The notes below the pieces were generated by a model, which had not been told where the DNA came from, did not search any database, and saw only the letters and a list, made by a program, of their open reading frames with translations. The translations under genes and the position numbers were made by a program. From NCBI RefSeq assembly GCF_011516645.4, contig NZ_CP088285.1:992001-1056000 (forward strand): a DNA stretch of 64,000 nt, read 5' to 3'. The stretch comes from Bradyrhizobium septentrionale. GTDB lineage: Bacteria > Pseudomonadota > Alphaproteobacteria > Rhizobiales > Xanthobacteraceae. Shown piece by piece: positions 8,364-17,900 of the stretch (the first letter of the stretch is position 1; each line of letters opens with the position of its first letter).

Positions 8364-9278
8364 ATGAATTTGAACTCGCTTGACCTCAATCTGCTGGTCG
8401 CGCTCGACGCGCTGCTGCGCGAAGCCAATGTCAGCCGCGCCGCGATGCGACTCAATCTGTCACAGCCGGCAACCAGCCATGCGCTGCAGCGGCTGCGCGA
8501 TCTGATCGGCGATCCGCTTCTGGTGCGCAACGGCGCGCGGATGGAGCTGACGCCGCGGGCGCAGGCGCTGCGCTCGCCGCTGGCACAAGCGCTCGACCAG
8601 GTGCGCACGCTGTTCGTCTCCGACGATTTCGACGCGGCGCGCAGCGAACGGCATTTCCGCCTGATGATGCCCGACCTCGCGGTCGAGCTGTTGATGCCGC
8701 CACTGATGGAGAAGGTGACCCGGCTGGCGCCCAGCATCACGATCGACGTGGTGCCGTGGCGGGGACCTGCGACCTTCACGCCGGAATTCGCCCGCACCAT
8801 CGATCTCGTGATCTCGATCGGCGATTCCTTCAAGGGCTTTCACCGCCAGCGGCTCTACACCGACAGCGATGCGCTCGCGGTACGGCGCGGCCATCCGCTC
8901 GGCACGAAACTCAGGAAGCGCGAGGCGTTCCTCGCCGCGCGCCACGTCGCCGTGATCATCCGCGGCCAGAACGAGGATCTGATCGACACCTGGCTGCGCG
9001 CCAAGGGCATCGAGCGGCGGATCGCGCTGGTGGTGCCGGGCTATATCGAGGCGCTGCACGTCACCGCGCGCACCGACCTCGTCGCCTTCGTGCCGCGCCG
9101 GCTGATCTCCGCGCTGTCGAAGCAATTGTCGCTGGTGACGGTGACGCCGCCGCTCGATCCCGGGATCGACGAGCAGCACATGTTCTATCCGACGCGCGCC
9201 CAGATGGATCCCGGCTCGCTGTGGCTGCGGAGGCTGATGCTGGAGACGGGGCGCGAGCTGGAGACGCGGAAGGTGTAG
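8364..9278 (+). CDS. LysR-family transcriptional regulator
   Basis: The 304-residue protein has the LysR helix-turn-helix in residues 1-65 (LNLLVALDALLREANVSRAAMRLNLSQPATSHALQRLRDLIGDPLLVR) and a periplasmic-binding-protein-like effector domain after ~90. The C-terminal half resembles the NodD/NahR-like LysR branch whose members start with the same DLNLLVALDALL. ATG at 8364 matches the family N-terminus; ATG at 8346 with AGGTGG before it is an alternative. It faces away from the NTF2-like gene, its likely target. The effector is unknown. Confidence 0.9.
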   Translation: MNLNSLDLNLLVALDALLREANVSRAAMRLNLSQPATSHALQRLRDLIGDPLLVRNGARMELTPRAQALRSPLAQALDQVRTLFVSDDFDAARSERHFRLMMPDLAVELLMPPLMEKVTRLAPSITIDVVPWRGPATFTPEFARTIDLVISIGDSFKGFHRQRLYTDSDALAVRRGHPLGTKLRKREAFLAARHVAVIIRGQNEDLIDTWLRAKGIERRIALVVPGYIEALHVTARTDLVAFVPRRLISALSKQLSLVTVTPPLDPGIDEQHMFYPTRAQMDPGSLWLRRLMLETGRELETRKV

Positions 9279-9294
9279 CGGCGCTCTATCCCCG

Positions 9295-9446
9295 CGTCGT
9301 CTCGGCCGAGTGCGCAATTGCGCACGGGGGCCGGGATCCATAACCACCGCTGCTTGTAGCGAAGATGACAGCGGCCCCAGCATCGCAAAACAATTCAAAT
9401 TCGTGGTTATGGGTCCCGGATCGCGCTGCGCTTGCCCGGGACGACA
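9295..9446. repeat. Intergenic palindromic repeat, CGTCGT/ACGACG family
   Basis: Outer inverted ends carry the GTGCGCAATTGCGCAC palindrome (9310-9325). Inner inverted segments read CCGGGATCCATAACCAC and GTGGTTATGGGTCCCGG, and the right end is CCCGGGACGAC. It shares blocks with 19547-19664, 29517-29656 and 57857-57980. Confidence 0.8.
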
Positions 9447-9460
9447 CCGAGTTTTTGGCC

Positions 9461-10081
9461 CTACGCCTTCTGCTCGGCGAGCACCTTCTGCACCGCAGGG
9501 CGGCTCTCCATCGCCGCGCGATGCGCCTTCACCTTGGGCAGGGTCGCGATGTCGACGCCGTCGCCGTCGAGCCACAGCGTCAGCGTGTAGAGATAGGCGT
9601 CGCCCACCGTGTAGTTCTCGCCCATCACCCACGGGCCCTTCAGCATGTCGCGCTCGATCAGATTGAAGCAGGCGCCCATGGTCTTCGGGATCATCGCCTT
9701 CATGTCAGCGAACGAAGACTCCTGCGTCGCCCAGCGCGCGCCGCGCATCTTGTGGGCGTGGCAGATATGCACCGTCGAACAGAGATAGGAATTGAAGGAC
9801 TGGAGCTTGGCGAACTCGAAGGCGTCGTCGAGCGGCGCGAGCTTCGCTTGCGGGAAGGTCTGCGCGATGTAGGCGAGCATCGCCGGCGTCTCGGTCAACA
9901 CGCCGCGCTCGGTGACCAGCGTGGGCACCCGGCCCTTGGGATTGATCTTGAGATACTCCGGGCTGTTCTGCTGATTGATCTTGAAGTCGAGCTTCTCGGT
10001 CGTGTAGGGCGCGCCGGCCTCGGCCAGTGCGATGTGGGACGCGAGCGCACAGGTGCCGGGCGCGAAATAGAGCTTGAGCAT
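9461..10081 (-). CDS. Glutathione S-transferase family protein
   Basis: The 206-residue product has the N-terminal thioredoxin-like GST domain (KLYFAPGTCALASHIALAEAG, then KGRVPTLVTERGVLTETPAMLAYIA) and the helical domain ending in YTVGDAYLYTLTLWL. The start resembles beta-class bacterial GSTs, in which a Cys near the N-terminus (here Cys10) binds glutathione. ATG at 10081 fits the family start; upstream in-frame starts do not. It is divergent from the flavin monooxygenase gene and lies next to a palindromic repeat. Confidence 0.9.
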   Translation of the reverse strand: MLKLYFAPGTCALASHIALAEAGAPYTTEKLDFKINQQNSPEYLKINPKGRVPTLVTERGVLTETPAMLAYIAQTFPQAKLAPLDDAFEFAKLQSFNSYLCSTVHICHAHKMRGARWATQESSFADMKAMIPKTMGACFNLIERDMLKGPWVMGENYTVGDAYLYTLTLWLDGDGVDIATLPKVKAHRAAMESRPAVQKVLAEQKA

Positions 10082-10248
10082 GTCGATGTCCTCTCCGGGC
10101 CTTGTCGGTTCGCTGCGAACCCGGCCCTTTTTATCAGATGCGGCGAACGTTAGCGGCACCTCCCCCTGCCGTCCACCCCGCGGTGCCGCGGACCTTGCCC
10201 GCAGCGGGGCCGCCGTGCGATGACCATGCCAATCGAGAGGGGATTTTC

Positions 10249-11514
10249 ATGACTGTCCTCATTGCAGGTGGCGGAATTGGCGGGCTGACGTTGGCGCTCA
10301 GCCTGCACCAGATCGGCGCGCCCTGTCGGGTGTTCGAGAGCGTGCCCGAGCTGCGGCCACTCGGCGTCGGCATCAACGTGCTGCCGCATGCGGTGCGCGA
10401 ATTGATCGAGCTCGGCCTGCACGACGTGCTCGATGCATCAGCGGTGCGGACACGCGAGCTCGCCTATTTCTCCAAGCACGGCAAGCCGATCTGGAGCGAG
10501 CCGCGCGGGCTCGAGGCCGGCTACAAATGGCCGCAGTTCTCGATCCATCGCGGCCGACTGCAACAGCTGCTGCTCGACGCCGCGACCGAGCGGCTGGGAC
10601 GTGACAACATCCTCACCAGCCATCACCTCACCGGCTGGACCGAGACCGCGGATGGCGTGCGCGCCGATTTCATCGACAAGGCGACCGGCAAGCCGGCGGG
10701 CAGCTATGACGGCGCGGTGCTGATCGCCGCCGACGGCATCCATTCGGCGGTGCGCGAGAAGCTCTATCCGCAGGAAGGGCCGCCGATCTGGAACGGCCGC
10801 ATCCTGTGGCGCGGCATCACCCGCGGCGACGCCTTCCTGAGCGGCCGCACCATGATCATGGCCGGCCACGAGATCCTGAAATTCGTCTGCTACCCGATCT
10901 CGAAACAGGCCGGGCCCGACGGCAAGTTCGACATCAACTGGGTCGCCGAGCGGCACATGCCGCCGACCTATCAGTGGCGCCGCGAGGATTATAACCGCAC
11001 CGCCAAGCTCGATGAGTTCCTGCCGTGGTTCGAGAGCTGGAATTTCGACTGGCTCGACGTGCCGGGCCTGATCCGCAACTGCCCGCACGCCTACGAATAT
11101 CCGCTGGTCGACCGCGATCCGATCCCGCAATGGACCTTCGGCCGCGTCACGCTGATGGGCGACGCCGCGCATCCGATGTACCCGATCGGCTCCAACGGCG
11201 CCTCGCAGGCAATTTTGGATGCGCGCGTGCTGACGCGCGAGATTTTGGCCCATGGCGCAACGCAGGCCGCGCTATCAGCCTATGAGGCCGAGCGGCGGCC
11301 GGCGACGACCGATCTCGTGATGCTGAACCGCCGCAACGGGCCGGAGCAGGTGATGCAGCTGGTCGAGGAGCGCGCGCCCGATGGCTTTGCCGTCGTCACC
11401 GACGTGCTGTCGCAGCAGGAGCTGGAAGACATCGCCGCCAACTACAAGCGCGTCGCCGGTTTTCAGGTCGAGGGGCTGAACGCCAAGCCGCCGATCGTGC
11501 AGCGGGCGGGCTGA
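10249..11514 (+). CDS. FAD-dependent monooxygenase (UbiH/salicylate-hydroxylase-like)
   Basis: The 421-residue protein has the Rossmann FAD motif GGGIGGLTLALSLHQIG at residues 6-22, DG near 160 (AADGIHSAVR), and the second FAD motif GRVTLMGDAAHPMYPIGSNGASQAILDA near 300. These are the fingerprints of group A single-component flavin hydroxylases that use NAD(P)H and O2. There is no ubiquinone-biosynthesis or ring-cleavage neighbour that would name the substrate. ATG at 10249 has GAGAGGGG before it. In related annotations the family is often left as flavin-dependent oxidoreductase. Confidence 0.88.
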   Translation: MTVLIAGGGIGGLTLALSLHQIGAPCRVFESVPELRPLGVGINVLPHAVRELIELGLHDVLDASAVRTRELAYFSKHGKPIWSEPRGLEAGYKWPQFSIHRGRLQQLLLDAATERLGRDNILTSHHLTGWTETADGVRADFIDKATGKPAGSYDGAVLIAADGIHSAVREKLYPQEGPPIWNGRILWRGITRGDAFLSGRTMIMAGHEILKFVCYPISKQAGPDGKFDINWVAERHMPPTYQWRREDYNRTAKLDEFLPWFESWNFDWLDVPGLIRNCPHAYEYPLVDRDPIPQWTFGRVTLMGDAAHPMYPIGSNGASQAILDARVLTREILAHGATQAALSAYEAERRPATTDLVMLNRRNGPEQVMQLVEERAPDGFAVVTDVLSQQELEDIAANYKRVAGFQVEGLNAKPPIVQRAG

Positions 11515-11528
11515 AGCAGATCTCTATC

Positions 11529-11633
11529 CGTCATGCTGAGGAGCCGCGAAGCGGCGTCTCGAAGCATGCACGGCCCGGCCGGTGGCCGTCGACCCTTCGA
11601 GACGGCCGCTGCGCGGCCTCCTCAGGGGTGACG
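11529..11633. repeat. Intergenic palindromic repeat, CGTCATGCTGAGGAG family
   Basis: Left end CGTCATGCTGAGGAG and right end CTCCTCAGGGGTGACG are inverted, with inner GGCGTCTCGAAGCATGCACGG against CCCTTCGAGACGGCCG. It lies between convergent genes. Confidence 0.75.
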
Positions 11634-11657
11634 GGACTGGCTATTGCGCGAGCATTC

Positions 11658-12077
11658 CTACCGCAGCGCCCGCGCCGCCTCCACCAAGCGGATGCTGCTC
11701 GTCGCCGTGGCGAGCAGCGTCCCGTCGGCGGCGCTCAGCCGGCCCTCGACGAAGGCGATGGTCTTGCCGAGCTGGGTCACCGTCGCCTTGCCGGTGATCG
11801 GCCCCGGCCTCGCGGGCGCGAGGAAATTCACATTCATCGTGATGGTCGTGGTGAACAGCCTGCCCTCGGTCATCACGAACACCGCCGGCCCCATCGTGTC
11901 GTCGAGCATCGCCGAGAGCATGCCGCCCTGGATGAAGCCGGCCGGATTGCAGAAGTCCTGCTTGCCGTCGAACACGATCCTGATCCAGCCCTCCTGCGGA
12001 CGCGCGTCAACCACGCGCCACCCCAGCAGTTTTGCGACTGGCGGCATCGGGATGCGGTCGAGTGCGGTTGCGATCAT
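11658..12077 (-). CDS. PaaI-family (hotdog) thioesterase
   Basis: The 139-residue product has the hotdog-fold signature CNPAGFIQGGMLSAMLDDTMGPA, in which the Asn/His and Asp positions of PaaI-type acyl-CoA thioesterases fall, then TTTITMNVNFLAPARPG and FVEGRLSAADGTLLATATSS. It likely hydrolyses a CoA thioester; the acyl group is not predictable. ATG at 12077 opens the homologous region. The gene lies 71 bp downstream of mutY on the same strand, so readthrough is possible. Confidence 0.85.
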   Translation of the reverse strand: MIATALDRIPMPPVAKLLGWRVVDARPQEGWIRIVFDGKQDFCNPAGFIQGGMLSAMLDDTMGPAVFVMTEGRLFTTTITMNVNFLAPARPGPITGKATVTQLGKTIAFVEGRLSAADGTLLATATSSIRLVEAARALR

Positions 12078-12148
12078 GGCGGCCTCCGGTTTGACGGAGG
12101 TGATAACGAAGCCCTGCTGCCAGCATGGTGTCAGCAGGCCATCAGCTC

Positions 12149-13240
12149 CTACAGATCCAGCCCGTGCGCGATGACCTTGCGCATCACATTGGGGAAGGCC
12201 TCGCCATCCAATGTCGCGACCGGCACCCAGCGCATGCCTTCCGGCGCGCGGGTCCGCGGCGGAACGCTGGCGGTATAGACCATGAGCTCGAGCGGAAAGT
12301 GCGTGAACACGTGGCTGACGATTCCGGCCTTGCGGTGCCAGCGCGCGACGCCCTTGAGTTCCGGCGCCTGCGCGAGCGCCGCCGCATCCTCCTGCCCGGC
12401 AAGCCATTGCGATCCCGGCACTTCGGTCATGCCGCCGAGCAGGCCTTTTTCGGGGCGAGAGCGCACCAGGAGTTCGCCGCCGCGCGTCACGACGAAGGCG
12501 GCGCCGCGGCGCAACGCGCCGCTCTTCTTCGGCGCCTTGCGCGGGAAGGTTTCCTGGTCGCCGCGGACGCGGGCCGCGCAATCGTCATTCAGGGGACACA
12601 GCGCGCAGGCCGGCTTTTTCGGCGTGCAGATCGTGGCACCCAAATCCATCAGCGCCTGTGCGCTGTCGCCGGCACGGGACGGACCGAGCAATGTCGCAGC
12701 CATCTCTTGGATCAGCGGCTTGGCCTGCGGCAGCGCCGCTTCGATGGCATAGAGCCGCGTAACCACGCGCTCGATATTGCCGTCGACCGGCATGGTGCGG
12801 CGGTCGAACGCGATCGCGGCAATCGCCGCCGCGGTGTAGGGCCCGATGCCGGGCAGCGCGCGCAGGCCGTCCTCGGTGTTCGGAAACACCCCACCATGGT
12901 CATTGAGCACCGCGACCGCGCAGGCATGCAGGTTGCGCGCGCGCGAATAATAGCCGAGCCCGGCCCACATCCTCAGGACGTCGTCGAGAGCGGCGCGGCC
13001 CAGCGCGGTCACGTCAGGCCAGCGCGCCACGAATTTCTCGAAATAGGGCCCGACCGCCCGCACCGTGGTCTGCTGCAGCATGATCTCCGACAGCCACACG
13101 CAGTATGGATCAGCCCGCTCCCCCGCCACGGCGCGCCATGGCAGCTTGCGGCGATGCCGGTCATACCAGGCAAGCAGCCGCGCCGGGCGGTCGGCCTGTT
13201 GGTCGGTCGGTTTCGTTTTGGCGGCCGCGCGAGAGCTCAT
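12149..13240 (-). CDS. mutY: A/G-specific adenine DNA glycosylase MutY
   Basis: The 363-residue enzyme removes adenine mispaired with 8-oxoguanine. The helix-hairpin-helix and catalytic region reads LPGIGPYTAAAIAAIAF followed by the PVDGNIERV stretch with the catalytic Asp. The [4Fe-4S] cluster ligands C-x6-C-x2-C-x5-C lie in CTPKKPACALCPLNDDC. A C-terminal Nudix-like domain that reads 8-oxoguanine starts near residue 230. Length is usual. It is divergent from the DUF721 gene, an arrangement common in Rhizobiales. Confidence 0.95.
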   Translation of the reverse strand: MSSRAAAKTKPTDQQADRPARLLAWYDRHRRKLPWRAVAGERADPYCVWLSEIMLQQTTVRAVGPYFEKFVARWPDVTALGRAALDDVLRMWAGLGYYSRARNLHACAVAVLNDHGGVFPNTEDGLRALPGIGPYTAAAIAAIAFDRRTMPVDGNIERVVTRLYAIEAALPQAKPLIQEMAATLLGPSRAGDSAQALMDLGATICTPKKPACALCPLNDDCAARVRGDQETFPRKAPKKSGALRRGAAFVVTRGGELLVRSRPEKGLLGGMTEVPGSQWLAGQEDAAALAQAPELKGVARWHRKAGIVSHVFTHFPLELMVYTASVPPRTRAPEGMRWVPVATLDGEAFPNVMRKVIAHGLDL

Positions 13241-13271
13241 GGCGTTACTTTAAGACAGATATCTCCAAGTC

Positions 13272-13294
13272 ATGCCCGGGCTTGAACCGGGCAT
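13272..13294. repeat. Short inverted repeat between mutY and DUF721 gene
   Basis: ATGCCCGG (13272-13279) pairs with CCGGGCAT (13287-13294) in a CATGCCCGGGC...GGGCATCCACG block, which looks like half of a larger intergenic repeat. Confidence 0.5.
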
Positions 13295-13381
13295 CCACGT
13301 CTTTCTTCTTCCGGGACGGAAACGCGGCCATAATGATGAACACGGTTTCAGCCGCATCGGCTCCGCTGCTATAACCCCCTG

Positions 13382-13861
13382 ATGGCAAAACCCGGTCCGA
13401 TCAGCGCAAAACCCCTGTCGATCCTGCTCAACGACGTCTTCAGCGAGGCCTACGCCAAGCAGGGCTTTGCCGCGCGCGAACTGGTGACGCGCTGGACCGA
13501 GATCGCGGGCGAGCGGATCGCGGCCTATTGCGAGCCGCTGAAGATGCAGTGGCCGCGGCCGGTGGAGGGGCAGCCGCAGGAGCCGGCGACGCTGGTGCTG
13601 CGGGTCGAAGGACCGATGGCGCTGGAGATCCAGCATTCCTCCGATGTCATCCTGGAACGGGTGAACCGCTTCTTCGGCTGGCATGCGGTCGGCCGCTTGA
13701 CCATCCGGCAGGCGCCGCTTTCGCGGCGCAGCCGCCCGGCACGGCCGCGCCCGCCCGACCCCAAAACCGTGGCCCGGGAGGCGGCAAACCTCGGGGCCGT
13801 CGAGGACGACGATCTGCGCGCGGCACTGGCCCGGCTTGGCGCCACGATCAAGCGAAATTGA
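13382..13861 (+). CDS. DUF721 (DciA-like) protein
   Basis: The 159-residue product contains a DUF721 domain (~15-110: ARELVTRWTEIAGERIAAYCEPL, then LVLRVEGPMALEIQHSSDVILERVNRFFG) and an Arg/Pro-rich tail. DUF721 includes DciA, the loader of the replicative helicase DnaB in bacteria without DnaC, although alphaproteobacterial members are diverged. DNA-related neighbours (mutY, smc) fit. The DsbA-like gene follows 121 bp downstream. Confidence 0.8.
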   Translation: MAKPGPISAKPLSILLNDVFSEAYAKQGFAARELVTRWTEIAGERIAAYCEPLKMQWPRPVEGQPQEPATLVLRVEGPMALEIQHSSDVILERVNRFFGWHAVGRLTIRQAPLSRRSRPARPRPPDPKTVAREAANLGAVEDDDLRAALARLGATIKRN

Positions 13862-13982
13862 CGCTTTTCGCGGGGTCGGCCGCGAGACCCCGGCATTGCC
13901 ACAATGGTCGTTTCAAGCTAGCGAAGGCTTCTTTTCGGGACCCCTTCATGCTGGCGTGAATGCGCCAATCCGGGAGCTGACC

Positions 13983-14639
13983 TTGATCATCACGCGCCGC
14001 GCTTTCACCACCGCTCTCTCGCTGACCGGGCTCGCCGCCCTCGCCGGCCTGTCGCCGCTGCGCCTGATCACGGAGGCGTTCGCGCAGGCCGCTGCCGAGG
14101 TCGCCAAGCCGCAGTCGCTGCCGGACATGGGACTCGGCCCGCAGGACGCCAAGGTGACGATCGTCGAATACGCCTCGATGACCTGCCCGCATTGCGCCAA
14201 TTTCAACGAGACCGTGTTCCCGAAGATCAAGTCGACCTACATCGACTCGGGCAAGGTCCGCTACGTGTTCCGCGAATTCCCGCTCGACATCAAGGCCGCC
14301 GCCGGCTCGATGCTGGCGCGCTGCATCGCCAAGGACGACGCGCCGAAGTTCTTCGCCGTGATCGACCTCTTGTTCCGCCAGCAGAACGACTGGGTGGTCA
14401 AGAACACCACCGAGACGCTGACGCGGATCGGCAAGCAGGCCGGCCTCAGCCAGCAGCAGGTCGAGGACTGCCTGAAGGATCAGAAGCTGCTCGACAAGAT
14501 CGCCGCCGACCAGAAATACGCCAATGAAGTGCTGAAGGTGAACTCGACGCCGACCTTCTTCGTCAATGGCGAGATGGTGAAGGGCGAGACCTCGTTCGAG
14601 GAGTTCAGCAAGCGCATCGATCCGCTGCTGAAGAGCTGA
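13983..14639 (+). CDS. DsbA-like periplasmic thiol-disulfide oxidoreductase
   Basis: The 218-residue product has an N-terminal signal (ITRRAFTTALSLTGLAALAG, with a twin Arg that could be Tat-type) and a thioredoxin fold with active site CPHC in MTCPHCANFNETVFPKIK. A helical insertion and the cis-proline segment NSTPTFFVNGEMVKG follow. It belongs to the DsbA/BdbD (thioredoxin_4) group that oxidises secreted proteins. TTG at 13983 is preferred because GGGAG lies six bases upstream; a GTG at 13956 has no ribosome site. The smc gene follows after 345 bp. Confidence 0.85.
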   Translation: MIITRRAFTTALSLTGLAALAGLSPLRLITEAFAQAAAEVAKPQSLPDMGLGPQDAKVTIVEYASMTCPHCANFNETVFPKIKSTYIDSGKVRYVFREFPLDIKAAAGSMLARCIAKDDAPKFFAVIDLLFRQQNDWVVKNTTETLTRIGKQAGLSQQQVEDCLKDQKLLDKIAADQKYANEVLKVNSTPTFFVNGEMVKGETSFEEFSKRIDPLLKS

Positions 14640-14984
14640 TCGCGAGACGACAAACCTGACGTCGTTCGTGCCCGCATCGCGCGCCGGGCACGATAATTGT
14701 GGATGATTTGCGAGCACGGCGCGCGGCTGTCGCAATATTTGGTTGTTGAAAACTTGATTCGCGTGATGCGAATCTTCAAGGACATGCAGTGGTCATAAAA
14801 CCCTGCAAATCCCTTGCAAATCCCTTGGGAAAAGCTTGGTCAAGCGGTTGCCCTGACGCGCAGGCATCGCCATTGTCGCCGCTCATGAGAGCTGCACGCA
14901 GCTATTCGCCCCAAACACGACATTGCCTTACATGGTATTGTCACGGCAGGGAGATTCGCGCCCGGCCAAACGAGATTTGTGTAC
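14640..14984. other. Intergenic region upstream of smc
   Basis: No gene is supportable in these 345 bp. The notable structure is the inverted repeat GATTCGC-N5-GCGAATC at 14756-14774. The rest shows no terminator or repeat that can be named. Confidence 0.5.
14756..14774. promoter_or_regulatory. Inverted pair of GANTC sites upstream of smc
   Basis: GATTCGC (14756-14762) and GCGAATC (14768-14774) form a perfect 7-bp inverted repeat around GTGAT, and each arm carries a CcrM site. It lies 211 bp before smc. A cell-cycle role is inference. Confidence 0.4.
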
Positions 14985-17900
14985 ATGAAGCTCACGCGCC
15001 TCCGCCTGCACGGTTTCAAGTCGTTCGTTGAACCCACCGATTTCATGATCGAGCCGGGCCTGACCGGCGTCGTCGGACCGAACGGCTGCGGCAAATCCAA
15101 TCTGGTCGAAGCGCTGCGCTGGGCGATGGGCGAGACCTCGCACAAGTCGCTGCGCGCCGCCGACATGGATGCGGTGATCTTCGCCGGTTCCGGCAACCGC
15201 CCGGCGCGCAACCACGCCGAAGTCGTGATGACGATCGACAATTCCGATCGCTCGGCGCCGGCCGCGGTGAACGACAGCCAGTTGCTGGAAATCTCCCGCC
15301 GCATCGAGCGCGAGGCCGGCTCGGTCTACCGCATCAACGGCCGCGATGTGCGTGCCCGCGACGTGCAGATCCTGTTTGCCGACGCCGCCACCGGCGCGCG
15401 TTCGCCGGCGCTGGTCCACCAGGGCAAGATCGGCGAGATCATCCAGGCCAAGCCGGAGCAGCGCCGCCGCGTGCTGGAAGACGCCGCCGGTGTCGCGGGC
15501 CTGCATGCCCGCCGTCACGAGGCGGAACTGCGGCTCAAGGCGGCCGAAACCAACCTCACCCGCGTCGAGGACGTGATCGGCCAGCTCTCCGGCCAGATGG
15601 AAGGCCTGAAGAAGCAGGCGCGCCAGGCGATTCGCTACCGCGAGGTCGCCGCCAAGGTGCGCAAGTCCGAGGCCATGCTGTTCCATCTGCGCTGGATCGA
15701 GGCCAATGCCGACGTCAACGACGCCGCGCATAACCATGATCTGTCCGTGCGCGAGATGGCCGAACGCACCCGCGAGCAGGCCGAATCCGCCCGCATCCAG
15801 GCGATCCGCGCCGCCGAATTGCCGGCGCTGCGCGATGCCGAGGCGCGCGCCGCCGCCGGCCTGCAGCGCCTGACCAATGCGCGCGAGATGCTCGACCGCG
15901 AGGAACAGCGCGCCAAGGAGCGCGTCGGCGAGCTCGATCGCCGCCTCACCCAGTTCGCCCAGGACATCGCGCGCGAGCAGCAGCAGACCTCGGATGCCGA
16001 CGTCGCATTGCAGCGGCTCGACACCGAAGACGCCGAACTGAAGGAAGAGATCAAGTCGCGGGTCGAGAAGCGCTCCGGCGTCGACGAGCGCGTCTCCGAA
16101 GCCGAGGAGATCCTGGCCGCGACCGAACGCCAGTTCTCCGAGCTGACCACGCAGCTCGCCGACCTCACCGCGAAGCGCAACCAGCTCGAGGCAGGCGTCC
16201 GCACGCATCGCGACCGGCTGGCGCGGCTCGATCAGGAAATCGCCAACGTTCAGGCCGAGGAAACCAAGCTCGCGCAGGAGACCGGCAATCTCGGCGACAT
16301 CGACGCGCTCGCCGCCGCCATGGAGATGGCGCAGCAGACGCTCGCCGAATCCGAGGCCGCCGTGCAATCCAGCGAGGCGCATCACGCTGCCGCGCGGCAA
16401 ACGCTGGAAGCCTCCCGCAATCCGCTCACTGAGGCCGAGAAGCGCGTGCAGCGGCTCGAGACCGAAGCCCGCACCATCTCCAAGCTCGTCACCAGCGAGA
16501 CCAAGAATCTGTGGCCGCCGATCATCGACGGCATCACGGTCGCCAAGGGCTATGAGAAGGCGATCGGCGCCGTGCTCGGCGACGACCTCGACGCTCCCGT
16601 TGATTCCTCGGCGCCGATGCGCTGGACCAATGTCGGTGAAGCCGCCGGCGACCCTGCCCTGCCCGACGGCGTCGAGCGGCTGGCCGATCACGTGCAGGCG
16701 CCGCCGGAACTGGCGCGCCGTCTCGCTCAGATCGGCGTGGTGGCGAAGGAACGCGGCGCCGCGCTGGTGTCGCAGCTCAAGACCGGCCAGCGGCTGGTGT
16801 CGCTCGAGGGCGACGTCTGGCGCTGGGACGGCTTCGTCGCCGACGCGCATGCCCCGACCGGCGCGGCGCGCCGTCTCGCCGAACGTGCCCGCCTGGTCGA
16901 TATCGAGCATGAGCTGGAACAGGCCCGCATCGATGCCGCCGCCAAGCGCCAGGCGCTGGAGACGGCCGAAGAGGAATTGCGCTCGGCGTCTGCGGCCGAA
17001 GGTGCCTCCCGTGAAGCCGTACGTGCCGCCCGCCGCGAGACTGATGCCGCGCGCGAACGCCATGCCGCGACCGAGCGCGAGATCAACCGCCATGCCGCGC
17101 GCAAATCGGCGCTGACCGAGGCGCACAGCCGCGTCGCCGCCGACCGCGCCGAGGCCGAGGCCGCGCATGAGAGCGCGGCTGCTGCGCTCGCCGAACTGCC
17201 GCCCGGCGTCGAGACCGAGGCCCAGCTTGCTGCGGTCCGTTCCGAGATCGACAATCAGCGCCGCGCCGCGGCGCAGGTTCGCGCCGAGGCGCAGGCGCTC
17301 GCCCGCGAGGCCGAGCTCGCCGACCGCCGCGTGCAGGCGATCCTTGCCGAGCGCAGCGAGTGGCAGAACCGCAAGACCAGCGCCTCCTCGCAGGTCGAGA
17401 CCATCGAGGCACGCATCGCCGAAGTGTCGATCGAGCGCGAGGAACTCGCCAACGCACCGGAAGTGTTCGCCGAGAAGCGCAGCGCGCTGATCACGGAGAT
17501 CGAGCACGCCGAGGGTGACCGCCGGATCGCCGCCGACGCGCTGGCGACCGCGGAGGCCGCGATGGCGGAAACCGATCGCCTCGCCAAGGCCTCGCTCGAA
17601 GCGCTGTCGTCCTCCCGTGAAGCCACCGCGCGCGCCGAAGAGCGCATGGAAGGCACCCGCCGCCGCCTCGCCGACATCGAGCGCGAGATCCACGACATGC
17701 TCGAGGTCGAGCCGAGCGCGGTCGTCGGCATGGCCGAGATCGAGCCCGGCGCGGAGTTGCCGCCGGTCGCCCAGGTCGAGGAGGAGCTCGAAAAGCTGCG
17801 CCGCGACCGCGAGCGGCTCGGCGCCGTCAATTTGCGCGCCGAGGAAGAGTTGAAGGAAGTCGAGACCCAGCACACCGCGCTGACCACCGAGCGCGACGAC

